Below, piece by piece: positions 46,912 through 53,241 of a stretch of DNA of 64,000 nucleotides. Within the stretch, counting starts at the first letter, position 1; every line of letters begins with the position of its first letter. The stretch covers positions 62,001 to 126,000 of the forward strand of contig DGQF01000028.1 in NCBI GenBank assembly GCA_002389675.1, read 5' to 3'. The notes under the pieces are model-generated. The model did no database searches and was not told the origin of the DNA. It worked only from the letters and a program-made list of their open reading frames with translations. The position numbers and the translations under genes are program-made. The DNA is from Gammaproteobacteria bacterium UBA4421. Lineage in GTDB: Bacteria; Pseudomonadota; Gammaproteobacteria; Pseudomonadales; Azotimanducaceae.

Positions 46912-47203
46912 CAGTTTATCCACATCTTTCGACATGGGCTGGACTATTCCTTCATCTGTTTATCCCTCGAAGAGATAGACAGCGGAGGGCGTATTGTGGA
47001 ATCAGATTCCACCCTAGTACTTCTTGAGGTCTGATGACCTGTTAGAAGCCTATAAGTCTCTAGCCGGCTGCCTGGTTTCCCATTGACCGGACGGCGTTGG
47101 CATAGGATCTGCCATCGTTTGCGCCGAAGCGCGTGATCCCTTAGCGTTCACCGTATGAGCCCTCTTTTGCATTGGAGATCGCTCTCCAAGTCGACCACTT
47201 AAA
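46912..47203 (-). other. Group I intron in the tmRNA T-loop (no ORF)
   Basis: A 292-nt intron that should self-splice. P1 pairs exon TCGAT with intron GTCGA (47195-47191), putting a U.G pair at the 5' splice site (U at 47204). P2 is TTGGAGA-GCGA-TCTCCAA. P3 is GAGGGC (47164-47159) with GCCCTC (46990-46985). P4 is ACGGTG (47154-47149) with CGCCGT (47096-47091); P5 uses GGATC/GATCC and contains a UUCG-capped GCGC helix. P7 is GACTTAT (47058-47052, one bulged T) with ATAGTC (46947-46942). Two hairpins between P7 and P3 (AGGTC/GACCT and GTGGAAT/ATTCCAC) fit P7.1/P7.2 of subgroup IA. P8 is capped by CUUCGAG and P9 by GAAA. The last base is G (46912). No homing endonuclease is encoded. Confidence 0.92.
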
Positions 47204-47415
47204 ATCGAACCCGCGTCCGCTGATGCGCCACTGTTGGCTCTACATGCTTAGCTTCCGTTAATTAATTTAGCGTCGAACGACCCAACGGTCAGGGTGTTGT
47301 CTGCGATCCCGATTGGTTTTAATGCTTCAGCCACGGGCGAGGCATCCACACGATCCTGCTGCTTTGCCGTTCTCTTCTCCTAGCAGGAAACGAATTGAGA
47401 ACGTAAGCGGGTTTT

Positions 47416-47448
47416 TTAGGCCGCTAGTGCGTAGTTTTCGTCGTTGGC
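47416..47448 (-). other. tmRNA proteolysis tag reading frame
   Basis: The resume codon GCC (47448-47446) begins GCC AAC GAC GAA AAC TAC and ends TAA (47418-47416), encoding ANDENYALAA; with the alanine charged on tmRNA the added tag is AANDENYALAA. It equals the E. coli tag, and the LAA end is the ClpXP/ClpAP signal. TAGTT sits just before the resume codon, as in other tmRNAs. The tag lies wholly in the 5' exon, upstream of the intron. Confidence 0.95.
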
Positions 47449-47568
47449 AACTATAAAAGTTACTGCGATTGATTAACGAGAGTCACAACCCTCTCGGCAT
47501 GCACCGCAAGCTTTGTCATCCGCGTCGAAACCATGTCGCCCCCATTGATCAGCAGATCTTGGGCGTGA

Positions 47569-47614
47569 AAAGTATCAGCGTGAAAGCAAAGTGCTGTTTT
47601 CAAAGCGCTGTTTT
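47569..47614 (-). promoter_or_regulatory. ssrA upstream region: extended -10 candidate and 14-bp tandem repeat
   Basis: On the minus strand TGATACTTT gives an extended -10 (TACTTT at 47574-47569, TG two bases before), 26 nt before the mature 5' end, with no good -35. Just upstream, two adjacent 14-bp copies of CAAAGYGCTGTTTT (plus-strand reading; 47587-47600 and 47601-47614) differ at one base. The repeat could be an activator or repressor site. The rest of 47544-47753 shows nothing I can support. Confidence 0.35.
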
Positions 47615-47753
47615 GAGAATAACGTTTTACACCTTTTTCACTGTTGACGAGTGACTATAGCTTAAATTGTGGCTAGATACGATCTTAGCGCTGCGTCAAG
47701 ATCGACGGGAGAGGCAAGGTTGGTTAAAAGAATGGCAAGCGGATGGTAAGTGA

Positions 47754-49094
47754 GTGCTAACTAAGATAGGGGCGGGTGTATTGACGCTGATCGTTATTGT
47801 GGTGTGTGTGCTTTCTGCGAAAGTGCACGCGATCGATGCGCGGGTAAATATTGATCGAGCAGTTGAGTTAATCGAGGCCGAATCATTCAGCCTAGCGCGT
47901 GCGTATTTGCAGCCAGCGCTGATCGACCCTCGGATTTCCGCTGCTGAGCGCTCGAGAGGCTATTACCTGCGCGGGTATAGCTTTTTAGCGCAAGAAATGG
48001 TGGTCTCGGCGTTGAAGGATTACCACCGAGCGTTGGAGTTTAATGCCAATAATCCTACGGTTTTATTGGGTCTGGGCAGGCTTTACAGCGAGGGTCGAGG
48101 GACCCGTAAAAACCCGGAGACCGGGTTTTTGTTTTACGAACGGGCAGCTGCGCTGGGGTACGATCGAGCTCAATTTCAGGTAGGCCGCGCCTATCTTTTT
48201 GGGCAGGGTGTCGCCAAAAACGTAGAAGCTGCGCGCACCGCATTTTTGCAGGCTGCGAAACAAGAACACCTGCTGGCGATGTTAAATTTAGCGGCCAGTT
48301 ACCGGCGTGGCTATGTTGCCGATGCGCAGCCGGAACTCGCGCTGTCTTGGTATAACAAGGCGCACGTGGCTGGCGCGCCAGCCGCGTTGTTATCAATTGG
48401 GTTTATGTACGCCAACAGCGAATTGGGTCAGCCGCAACCCGAGGTTGCTGTGCAGTATTATCGGCAAGCTTTGGATGCGGGCTTTGTCCCAGCGGCAGTG
48501 CACCTGGCATACGCGCATCTTACTGGAGAAGGCGCTGCGGTCGACGTCGAGCGCGCCAAGATGCTTTATCAAAGAGCCGCTGACGCCGCGATACCTGCTG
48601 CCTATTTGGGGCTCGGCCACCTTTACGAGACGGGCGCGGGTGTTAACAAAGATCTCGATTTGGCATTGCAGTGGTATGGGAAAGCAGCGGATGTTAACGA
48701 GCCGGTTGCATTTAGGCGTTTGGTTGATATTTATCTGGCTCAAGAAGGAGAAGCGGCGCGCGCGTTGGCGTTGAAGTGGTCCCGCCGCGCTGCGCAGCTT
48801 GGGGGAGCGTCAGCGCACAATACATATGCTTGGCTGCTGGCCACGAGTAAGAGCGCAGCATTGCGTAACGGCGCGTTGGCGCTGGATCAGGCCAATAAGG
48901 CGGTTGAAGCGGACAGCAATGCGGCGTATCTGGACACACTGGCTGCCGCGCATGCGGAGTTAGGTGAGTTCGCGTTGGCCATCGCCGTGCAGCGGCGAGC
49001 GATTGACGCCGTAGGTGATGTTGATGGTGGGGTTAAGGATGAACTTGAGCAACGGTTAGAAGCGTATCAGCGCAGTCAACCGTGGCGAGAGTAG
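47754..49094 (+). CDS. Sel1-repeat (TPR-like) exported protein
   Basis: A 446-residue protein with a signal peptide (LTLIVIVVCVLSAKVHA), so probably periplasmic. From about residue 95 it has a series of 36-residue Sel1-like repeats, each with the LGxLYxxGxGxxKNxxxAxxxYxxAA pattern (for example GLGRLYSEGRGTRKNPE, GLGHLYETGAGVNKDLD). A plain TPR-like stretch comes before and after. Such proteins are adaptors in protein complexes; the partner is unknown. The start is GTG 47754. It is divergent from ssrA. Confidence 0.85.
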   Translation: MLTKIGAGVLTLIVIVVCVLSAKVHAIDARVNIDRAVELIEAESFSLARAYLQPALIDPRISAAERSRGYYLRGYSFLAQEMVVSALKDYHRALEFNANNPTVLLGLGRLYSEGRGTRKNPETGFLFYERAAALGYDRAQFQVGRAYLFGQGVAKNVEAARTAFLQAAKQEHLLAMLNLAASYRRGYVADAQPELALSWYNKAHVAGAPAALLSIGFMYANSELGQPQPEVAVQYYRQALDAGFVPAAVHLAYAHLTGEGAAVDVERAKMLYQRAADAAIPAAYLGLGHLYETGAGVNKDLDLALQWYGKAADVNEPVAFRRLVDIYLAQEGEAARALALKWSRRAAQLGGASAHNTYAWLLATSKSAALRNGALALDQANKAVEADSNAAYLDTLAAAHAELGEFALAIAVQRRAIDAVGDVDGGVKDELEQRLEAYQRSQPWRE

Positions 49095-49158
49095 GATAAA
49101 TCTGGTAAAACCCGCCGCGGCGTTTAATGATTTTATTCCAAAGCTAAAGAGTGTCACA

Positions 49159-49404
49159 TTGAATAAAGAGCATCCTCGTACCGAAATGATTTTTCAGGTC
49201 ATCCAAGAGCTGGTCGAAAAAGGCCAATCTCGAATTCGTCCTGGCGACGTCAGCTCGCTGTTGCGCGATCGCAATGCGCCTTTGGGCGCGTGGGAAATCA
49301 GGGCTGAATTTAGCCGTCTTGAAAAGATAAATCGCTTATATTGTGATGAAGACTCAGGCGATTGGTTGCTCGTAAGCGCCGCTTCGCTGCAAAGCGCGGG
49401 CTAA
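49159..49404 (+). CDS. Small conserved-looking hypothetical protein
   Basis: An 81-residue protein from TTG 49159. I do not recognise it. It is mostly helical by composition, with RPGDVSSLLRDRNAPLGAWEIRAEFSRLE suggesting a helix-turn-helix or winged-helix-like fold (phrases such as V-S-x-L-L-R and W-E-I-R recur in DNA-binding domains), and a short C-terminal strand SGDWLLV. No cysteine pair, signal or membrane segment beyond the single Cys in LYCDED. It lies 64 bp after the Sel1 gene and 18 bp before the lumazine synthase gene, so may be cotranscribed with the latter. Confidence 0.6.
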   Translation: MNKEHPRTEMIFQVIQELVEKGQSRIRPGDVSSLLRDRNAPLGAWEIRAEFSRLEKINRLYCDEDSGDWLLVSAASLQSAG

Positions 49405-49422
49405 CCAAAGGCGACTGAACTG

Positions 49423-49905
49423 ATGAAAACCACCGTAGACCTTTCGGCGCTGCCTCATATCAAAAATCCGGGTCGAATGGTTATTTTAAAGTCGAAATGG
49501 TACCCGAAAGTTGTGAATAACCTTTCTGTTGCCTGTCAGGCTGTGCTGTCTCAGTATGGTTATGACCGCGTTGAGGAATATACGCTGCCAGGATGTCTGG
49601 AAATTCCGCTGGCGGCGCGCGATTTGCTGGCGTTAGACGAGCACTTGCAAATAGATGCGGTGATTTGTTTTGGTGTGATTGTGAAAGGTGAAACGCTTCA
49701 CTTTGAAATGATCAGCAATGAAAGTATGCGCGGATTGGGTCAGGTGATGCATGACTTTCGGCGGCCGGTGGTGGTGGAGATCTTGCCAGTCTATGAATTG
49801 GCCCATGCAGAAGCTCGCGCCGCGGATGACGTTTACAACAAAGGAATTGAGGCGGCTGCGGCCGCAATTGAAATGGTTGCGTGGCGTCGCAGTGTGGGTT
49901 GTTGA
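49423..49905 (+). CDS. ribH: 6,7-dimethyl-8-ribityllumazine synthase family protein
   Basis: A 160-residue RibH-like protein. It would condense 5-amino-6-ribitylaminouracil with dihydroxybutanone phosphate, the step before riboflavin. YTLPGCLEIPLAARDLL and the core CFGVIVKGETLHFEMISNESMRG (His of the catalytic site in TLHFE) match the family, with the KGETxHFE form found in a divergent branch rather than the common RGxTxHFDYV. It is separated from ribD by 15 kb and stands outside the usual ribD-ribE-ribBA-ribH-nusB order. A second, canonical ribH may exist elsewhere. Confidence 0.85.
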   Translation: MKTTVDLSALPHIKNPGRMVILKSKWYPKVVNNLSVACQAVLSQYGYDRVEEYTLPGCLEIPLAARDLLALDEHLQIDAVICFGVIVKGETLHFEMISNESMRGLGQVMHDFRRPVVVEILPVYELAHAEARAADDVYNKGIEAAAAAIEMVAWRRSVGC

Positions 49906-49921
49906 GCTGATCTGAACCGTT

Positions 49922-50404
49922 CTAGCTGTTGTGTGCTTTCATTAACCGTTGTTTGTCTCGCTGCCAATCCTGCTCGCGCTTGGTTGCGCGCTTGTCATGC
50001 TCCTGTTTGCCTTTAGCTAAAGCGATTTCAACTTTTATGTGATTGTTTTTCCAATAAAGCGCGGTTGGCACGCAGGTGTATCCCTTCTGCTGGGTCGCGA
50101 CGAACATCTGAGCCAGCTCCTTGGCGTGTAAAAGGAGCTTGCGGTTGCGCTGGGGTTCGGCGACGACGTGGGTGGATGCGCTGAGCAAGGCTGTAATATT
50201 GGCACTGGCTAGGTAGGCCTCACCTCGGTGTAACGAGACGAAGCTGTCTGTCAGTTGCACCCGTCCACTTCGGATGGCTTTCACTTCCCAACCTTGCAGT
50301 GCGATTCCGGCCTCAAACTTTTGTTCCAAGTGGTACTCGTGACGTGCGCGTTTGTTTAGCGCGATGGTGTTGGACGTATTGCCTTTTTGTGTGTTTTTTT
50401 TCAT
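49922..50404 (-). CDS. smpB: SsrA-binding protein SmpB
   Basis: A 160-residue OB-fold protein that binds the tRNA-like part of tmRNA, helps its alanylation and carries it into stalled ribosomes. IALNKRARHEYHLEQKFEAGIALQGWEVKAIRSGRV and the C-terminal tail (KGKQEHDKRATKREQDWQRDKQRLM), which forms a helix in the mRNA channel, are typical. The start is ATG 50404. Its partner RNA gene ssrA is 2.4 kb away on the same strand, with other genes between. Confidence 0.97.
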   Translation of the reverse strand: MKKNTQKGNTSNTIALNKRARHEYHLEQKFEAGIALQGWEVKAIRSGRVQLTDSFVSLHRGEAYLASANITALLSASTHVVAEPQRNRKLLLHAKELAQMFVATQQKGYTCVPTALYWKNNHIKVEIALAKGKQEHDKRATKREQDWQRDKQRLMKAHNS

Positions 50405-50511
50405 GGGCAACGGTTCAGCTTGAGTTGAGGAGCTTGGGATTTATTTCAGGGTGAAACAAAGGAACAACAGTATACAATATTTACCGCTTCAGACTTATAC
50501 AAGAATTGATT

Positions 50512-51897
50512 ATGGCGATAGCATCGGAAAACCGACGGGGCATGTGGTCCTCGCGATGGTTATTTATTTTGGCAGCGGCTGGGTCTGCGGTGGGCATTGG
50601 TAATATTTGGAAGTTCCCATATATTGCTGGAGAAAATGGCGGTGGTGCGTTTGTTCTGATTTATTTGGTCTGCGTTGGCGTCGTAGGTATACCTATCATG
50701 ATCACCGAAGTCATGATTGGGCGCGAGGGCCGCAGTAGTCCGATAATCGCGATGCGTCAACTTACCCAGCGCGCTCGGTGCAGCCCTGCTTGGGTCATGA
50801 TTGGATGGATGGGTGTCCTCGCCGGATTTCTAATTTTGTCCTATTACGCCGTGATTGCCGGTTGGGCAATGAATTACATTTGGCTGTCTGCTTCCGGGGC
50901 GTTTGAGAGCGCCACTGCGCAGAATGTGGGTGCCACCTTTGACAATTTTTTAGCCAATCCATGGCAACTTATCTTTTGGCAAACCTTGTTTATGGTGCTC
51001 ACCATTTGGATTGTTGGCAAAGGGGTGAGTCGTGGCTTGGAAACGGCTATACGTTGGTTTATGCCGCTCCTTTTTATTTTGTTGGTGATCCTGTTGGGGT
51101 ACAGCTTAAATTCAGGCGGTTTTGAACAAGCATTTAATTTTTTATTTGAAATTGACGCCAGTGCATTTACCGACCCGGAGATATGGTTGCTGGCGATGGG
51201 ACAGTCGTTTTTCACCCTCAGCTTAGGGATGGGTGCGATGATGGCTTATGGTGCGTACGTCCCTCAAGACGCCGGTATCGGCAGCACGGTTTTGACCATA
51301 GCGGTGTTGGATACAAGTGTTGCAGTGGCTGCCGGTTTAGCCATTTTTCCGATTGTATTTGCTAATGGCTTGGATGCTGCTCAGGGCCCGGGGTTGATGT
51401 TTGTGACAGTGCCGTTAGCTTTTGGTCAACTGCCGCTGGGTATTATCTTTGGCACTTTGTTTTTTATTTTGGTGACTTTTGCAGCGCTCACCTCGGCGAT
51501 TTCGTTGACGGAGCCAGCTCTGGCTTATTTGGTTGAGGAATACAACGCAAAACGCAAGCGTGTGGCGATTAGTTTGGGGGTGATGTGCTGGATTTTGGGC
51601 TTAGGTACTGTTTTTTCGTTCAACTTACTGGCGGATTTTAGCGTAGTAGGGGATCTCACTATTTTTGACTTTGTCGATTACGTGTCGCAAAACATTCTGC
51701 TGCCCTTAGGGGGGCTCTTGATTGCTGTTTTTGGCGTTTGGCTCGTGCCCAAAGAGGTTTTGGTGAGGCAGCTGGGCATCAGCGGTGGGTTTAAGCTGTT
51801 TGTCTGGCGCTTGGTTGGTGGAGTGATCGCACCCCTGGGTGTTCTGGCTATTTTCATCAACATTTTGTGGCCCTTGATACAAGGCGTCTTCAGTTAA
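50512..51897 (+). CDS. Neurotransmitter:sodium symporter (NSS) family transporter
   Basis: A 461-residue LeuT-like transporter with about 11-12 transmembrane helices. The N-terminal RWLFILAAAGSAVGIGNIWKFPY (TM1, with the unwound GIGN substrate and sodium site) and GGGAFVLIYLVCVGVVG (TM2) are the family signature. It imports an amino acid or related compound with Na+; the substrate is not evident. The start is ATG 50512. It overlaps ratA by one base (TAATG), an unusual operon partner, since NSS transport and RatA are not functionally linked. Confidence 0.92.
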   Translation: MAIASENRRGMWSSRWLFILAAAGSAVGIGNIWKFPYIAGENGGGAFVLIYLVCVGVVGIPIMITEVMIGREGRSSPIIAMRQLTQRARCSPAWVMIGWMGVLAGFLILSYYAVIAGWAMNYIWLSASGAFESATAQNVGATFDNFLANPWQLIFWQTLFMVLTIWIVGKGVSRGLETAIRWFMPLLFILLVILLGYSLNSGGFEQAFNFLFEIDASAFTDPEIWLLAMGQSFFTLSLGMGAMMAYGAYVPQDAGIGSTVLTIAVLDTSVAVAAGLAIFPIVFANGLDAAQGPGLMFVTVPLAFGQLPLGIIFGTLFFILVTFAALTSAISLTEPALAYLVEEYNAKRKRVAISLGVMCWILGLGTVFSFNLLADFSVVGDLTIFDFVDYVSQNILLPLGGLLIAVFGVWLVPKEVLVRQLGISGGFKLFVWRLVGGVIAPLGVLAIFINILWPLIQGVFS

Positions 51898-52346
51898 TGA
51901 ATCGGTTGTCTCGCGAGGCTCTGCTCGAAGTCCCTTGTGAGGTGGCTTATGCGGTGGTCGTAGATGTCTTGCAGTACCCTGATTTTTTGCCCGGTTGTGG
52001 TGCCGTGCAGATCATCGAGGAGACCAAATCCGGCCTGGTTGCGCAGGTTGAAGTCCAGGGCGCGGGCTTCAAAGAAACGTTTATTACGGCCAATCGGCAT
52101 GTGCCTAATGAGGCCGTGTCTATGTCTCTTAAGCAAGGGCCTTTTGAGCGTTTAGAGGGCCAATGGGTGTTCACACCGTTAGGCGAGGTTGGGTGCCGGG
52201 TCGACTTGACGATAGAGTATTCCGCGCGCGGTTTGTTGACTAATCTGCTGGCGCGGTTAGCCGATAACATGGCAAACAAGATGGTTGATGCGTTCAGTCA
52301 GCGCATTTTGCAGCAAGCGGACAAATTGTCGCCTTTACGCGACTAG
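51897..52346 (+). CDS. ratA: RatA-family START/COQ10-like protein
   Basis: A 149-residue SRPBCC (START-like) protein. LEVPCEVAYAVVVDVLQYPDFLPGC and the RLEGQWVFTPLGEVGCRVDLTIEYSARGLL block are conserved. In E. coli it is called RatA (a proposed ribosome association toxin), while the COQ10 likeness suggests ubiquinone binding; which is right here is not settled. It begins inside the NSS stop (TAATG) and precedes rnfH, the order also seen in Pseudomonas and E. coli beside smpB. Confidence 0.92.
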   Translation: MNRLSREALLEVPCEVAYAVVVDVLQYPDFLPGCGAVQIIEETKSGLVAQVEVQGAGFKETFITANRHVPNEAVSMSLKQGPFERLEGQWVFTPLGEVGCRVDLTIEYSARGLLTNLLARLADNMANKMVDAFSQRILQQADKLSPLRD

Positions 52347-52357
52347 ATGATGGCGCG

Positions 52358-52645
52358 GTGATTGTTGTAGAGGTAGTTTATGCGGAACCTGCGCGTCAGC
52401 GCACCGGTGAAGTGCAGGTGATGCCGGGTGCAACAATTGCCGACGTGTTGAGCGCTGCGCAACAGTTGCCCGTTTTTGCTGACTTGGCGCTCCAAGAGCA
52501 TGTTGTTGGGGTCTATGGCCAGGTGGTTGATGATGTCTTGGAGGTTCGCCACGGAGATCGCGTAGAAATTTATCGCCCCTTGCAGGTTGATGCTAAAACT
52601 GCTCGGCGTCTGCGCGCTGCAAAACAGGTGGGTGGCCATTCCTAG
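52358..52645 (+). CDS. rnfH: RnfH family ubiquitin-like protein
   Basis: A 95-residue beta-grasp protein (UPF0125). VEVVYAEPARQRTGEVQVMPGATIADVL and VGVYGQVVDDVLEVRHGDRVEIYRPLQVD match the family. Its function is unknown; it accompanies ratA and bamE in most gammaproteobacteria. The start is GTG 52358. It is convergent with bamE. Confidence 0.93.
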   Translation: MIVVEVVYAEPARQRTGEVQVMPGATIADVLSAAQQLPVFADLALQEHVVGVYGQVVDDVLEVRHGDRVEIYRPLQVDAKTARRLRAAKQVGGHS

Positions 52646-52705
52646 ATTGTTAGAATATCCGGCCTGCGTTTAGTTGCGGGGTGTCCAACCTAAATACATG
52701 ATGGC

Positions 52706-53119
52706 TCAGATATTTGATTCAGTATCCTCGCGCGAGGACTCGGCGTCGCCGCCTTGTTCTGCATTTGGTTCGCTGTCCTGGGGTGCGCTGGGGGACAAGT
52801 CGCCAGTGAAGTAGGCGAGTACCTCGTCCTGAAAATATAGACTCATCCGAGTTTCCTGATCGTAGTAGCCCGGGAGATAAATGGTATAGATGTAGTCCCA
52901 GCGGTCTTCGTTAAATGTGTTGCGTAATACGGGCTCCCCCATGATGTAGGCGACTTGACGGCGAGTCATCCCGGGCTTGAGCTGGTCGATCATGTTCTGG
53001 GTAATCACATTGCCTTGCTGTACCGTAACGCGGTAGAGACGGGGTAATTTGAGCTGGGGCATGGCACAACCAGCCACCAGAAGCATAATTAAAACGGTGC
53101 TGATGATTTTTACCGGCAA
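52706..53119 (-). CDS. bamE: Outer membrane protein assembly factor BamE
   Basis: A 137-residue lipoprotein of the BAM complex, formerly SmpA/OmlA. The lipobox LVAGC puts the lipidated cysteine at residue 18. QGNVITQNMIDQLKPGMTRRQVAYIMGEPVL is the SmpA/OmlA core, and the acidic tail (about 108-137) is low complexity. It starts at TTG 53119 with CAGGACA upstream. In Pseudomonas and E. coli relatives, fur commonly sits next to it; here recN is the next gene, with no fur. Confidence 0.94.
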   Translation of the reverse strand: MPVKIISTVLIMLLVAGCAMPQLKLPRLYRVTVQQGNVITQNMIDQLKPGMTRRQVAYIMGEPVLRNTFNEDRWDYIYTIYLPGYYDQETRMSLYFQDEVLAYFTGDLSPSAPQDSEPNAEQGGDAESSREDTESNI

Positions 53120-53201
53120 AAGTTGTGTCCTGTTAAATGTGACAGTGCGGCGGCGATGATAACTAACCTCATGAGCCTATGACCAGCGCGAATGCAAACC
53201 A

Positions 53202-53241
53202 TTGGTCAAGTATTGCATAGATTGGTCAGTTATTGCGTGGC
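53202..53241. repeat. 20-bp imperfect tandem duplication at the 3' end of recN
   Basis: ATTGGTCAAGTATTGCATAG (53202-53221) is followed directly by ATTGGTCAGTTATTGCGTGG (53222-53241). The second copy contains the recN stop codon (53230-53232, minus strand) and the last three codons. The first copy lies beyond the stop and looks like a duplicate of the gene end. Confidence 0.6.

Larger units (their letters stand above)
46895..47543 (-). ncRNA. ssrA: Transfer-messenger RNA (tmRNA), interrupted by a group I intron
   Basis: The gene runs from GGGGGCG at 47543 down to the encoded CCA at 46895, 649 nt in all; the mature RNA would be 357 nt after removal of a 292-nt intron. The 5' part GGGGGCGACATGGTTTCGACG matches tmRNA starts. 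The acceptor stem pairs GGGGGCG with CGCCTCC and keeps the G3.U70 pair recognised by alanyl-tRNA synthetase. The mRNA-like part encodes the tag, and the 3' part has AAGCATGTAG and GGACGCGGGTTCGAT, which ends at the intron. tmRNA with SmpB releases ribosomes stalled on broken mRNA and marks the product for proteolysis. smpB is 2.4 kb away. Confidence 0.97.

Noticed and set aside
46912..47203. Homing endonuclease or other protein inside the tmRNA intron
   Set aside because: No frame of useful length exists on either strand; the whole insert is used by the ribozyme fold.
46895..47543. Two-piece (permuted) tmRNA as an explanation for the split
   Set aside because: The order of the parts is normal (5' acceptor, tag, 3' acceptor). 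In permuted genes the 3' part comes first. The insert also has group I intron helices.
47469..47654. Plus-strand open frame of 61 codons
   Set aside because: It overlaps the 5' part of the tmRNA gene on the other strand and has no coding features.
47752..47760. GAGTGCTAA, identical to one half of a CIRCE element, near the start of the Sel1 gene
   Set aside because: No TTAGCACTC half lies 9 bp upstream, so it is a chance match.
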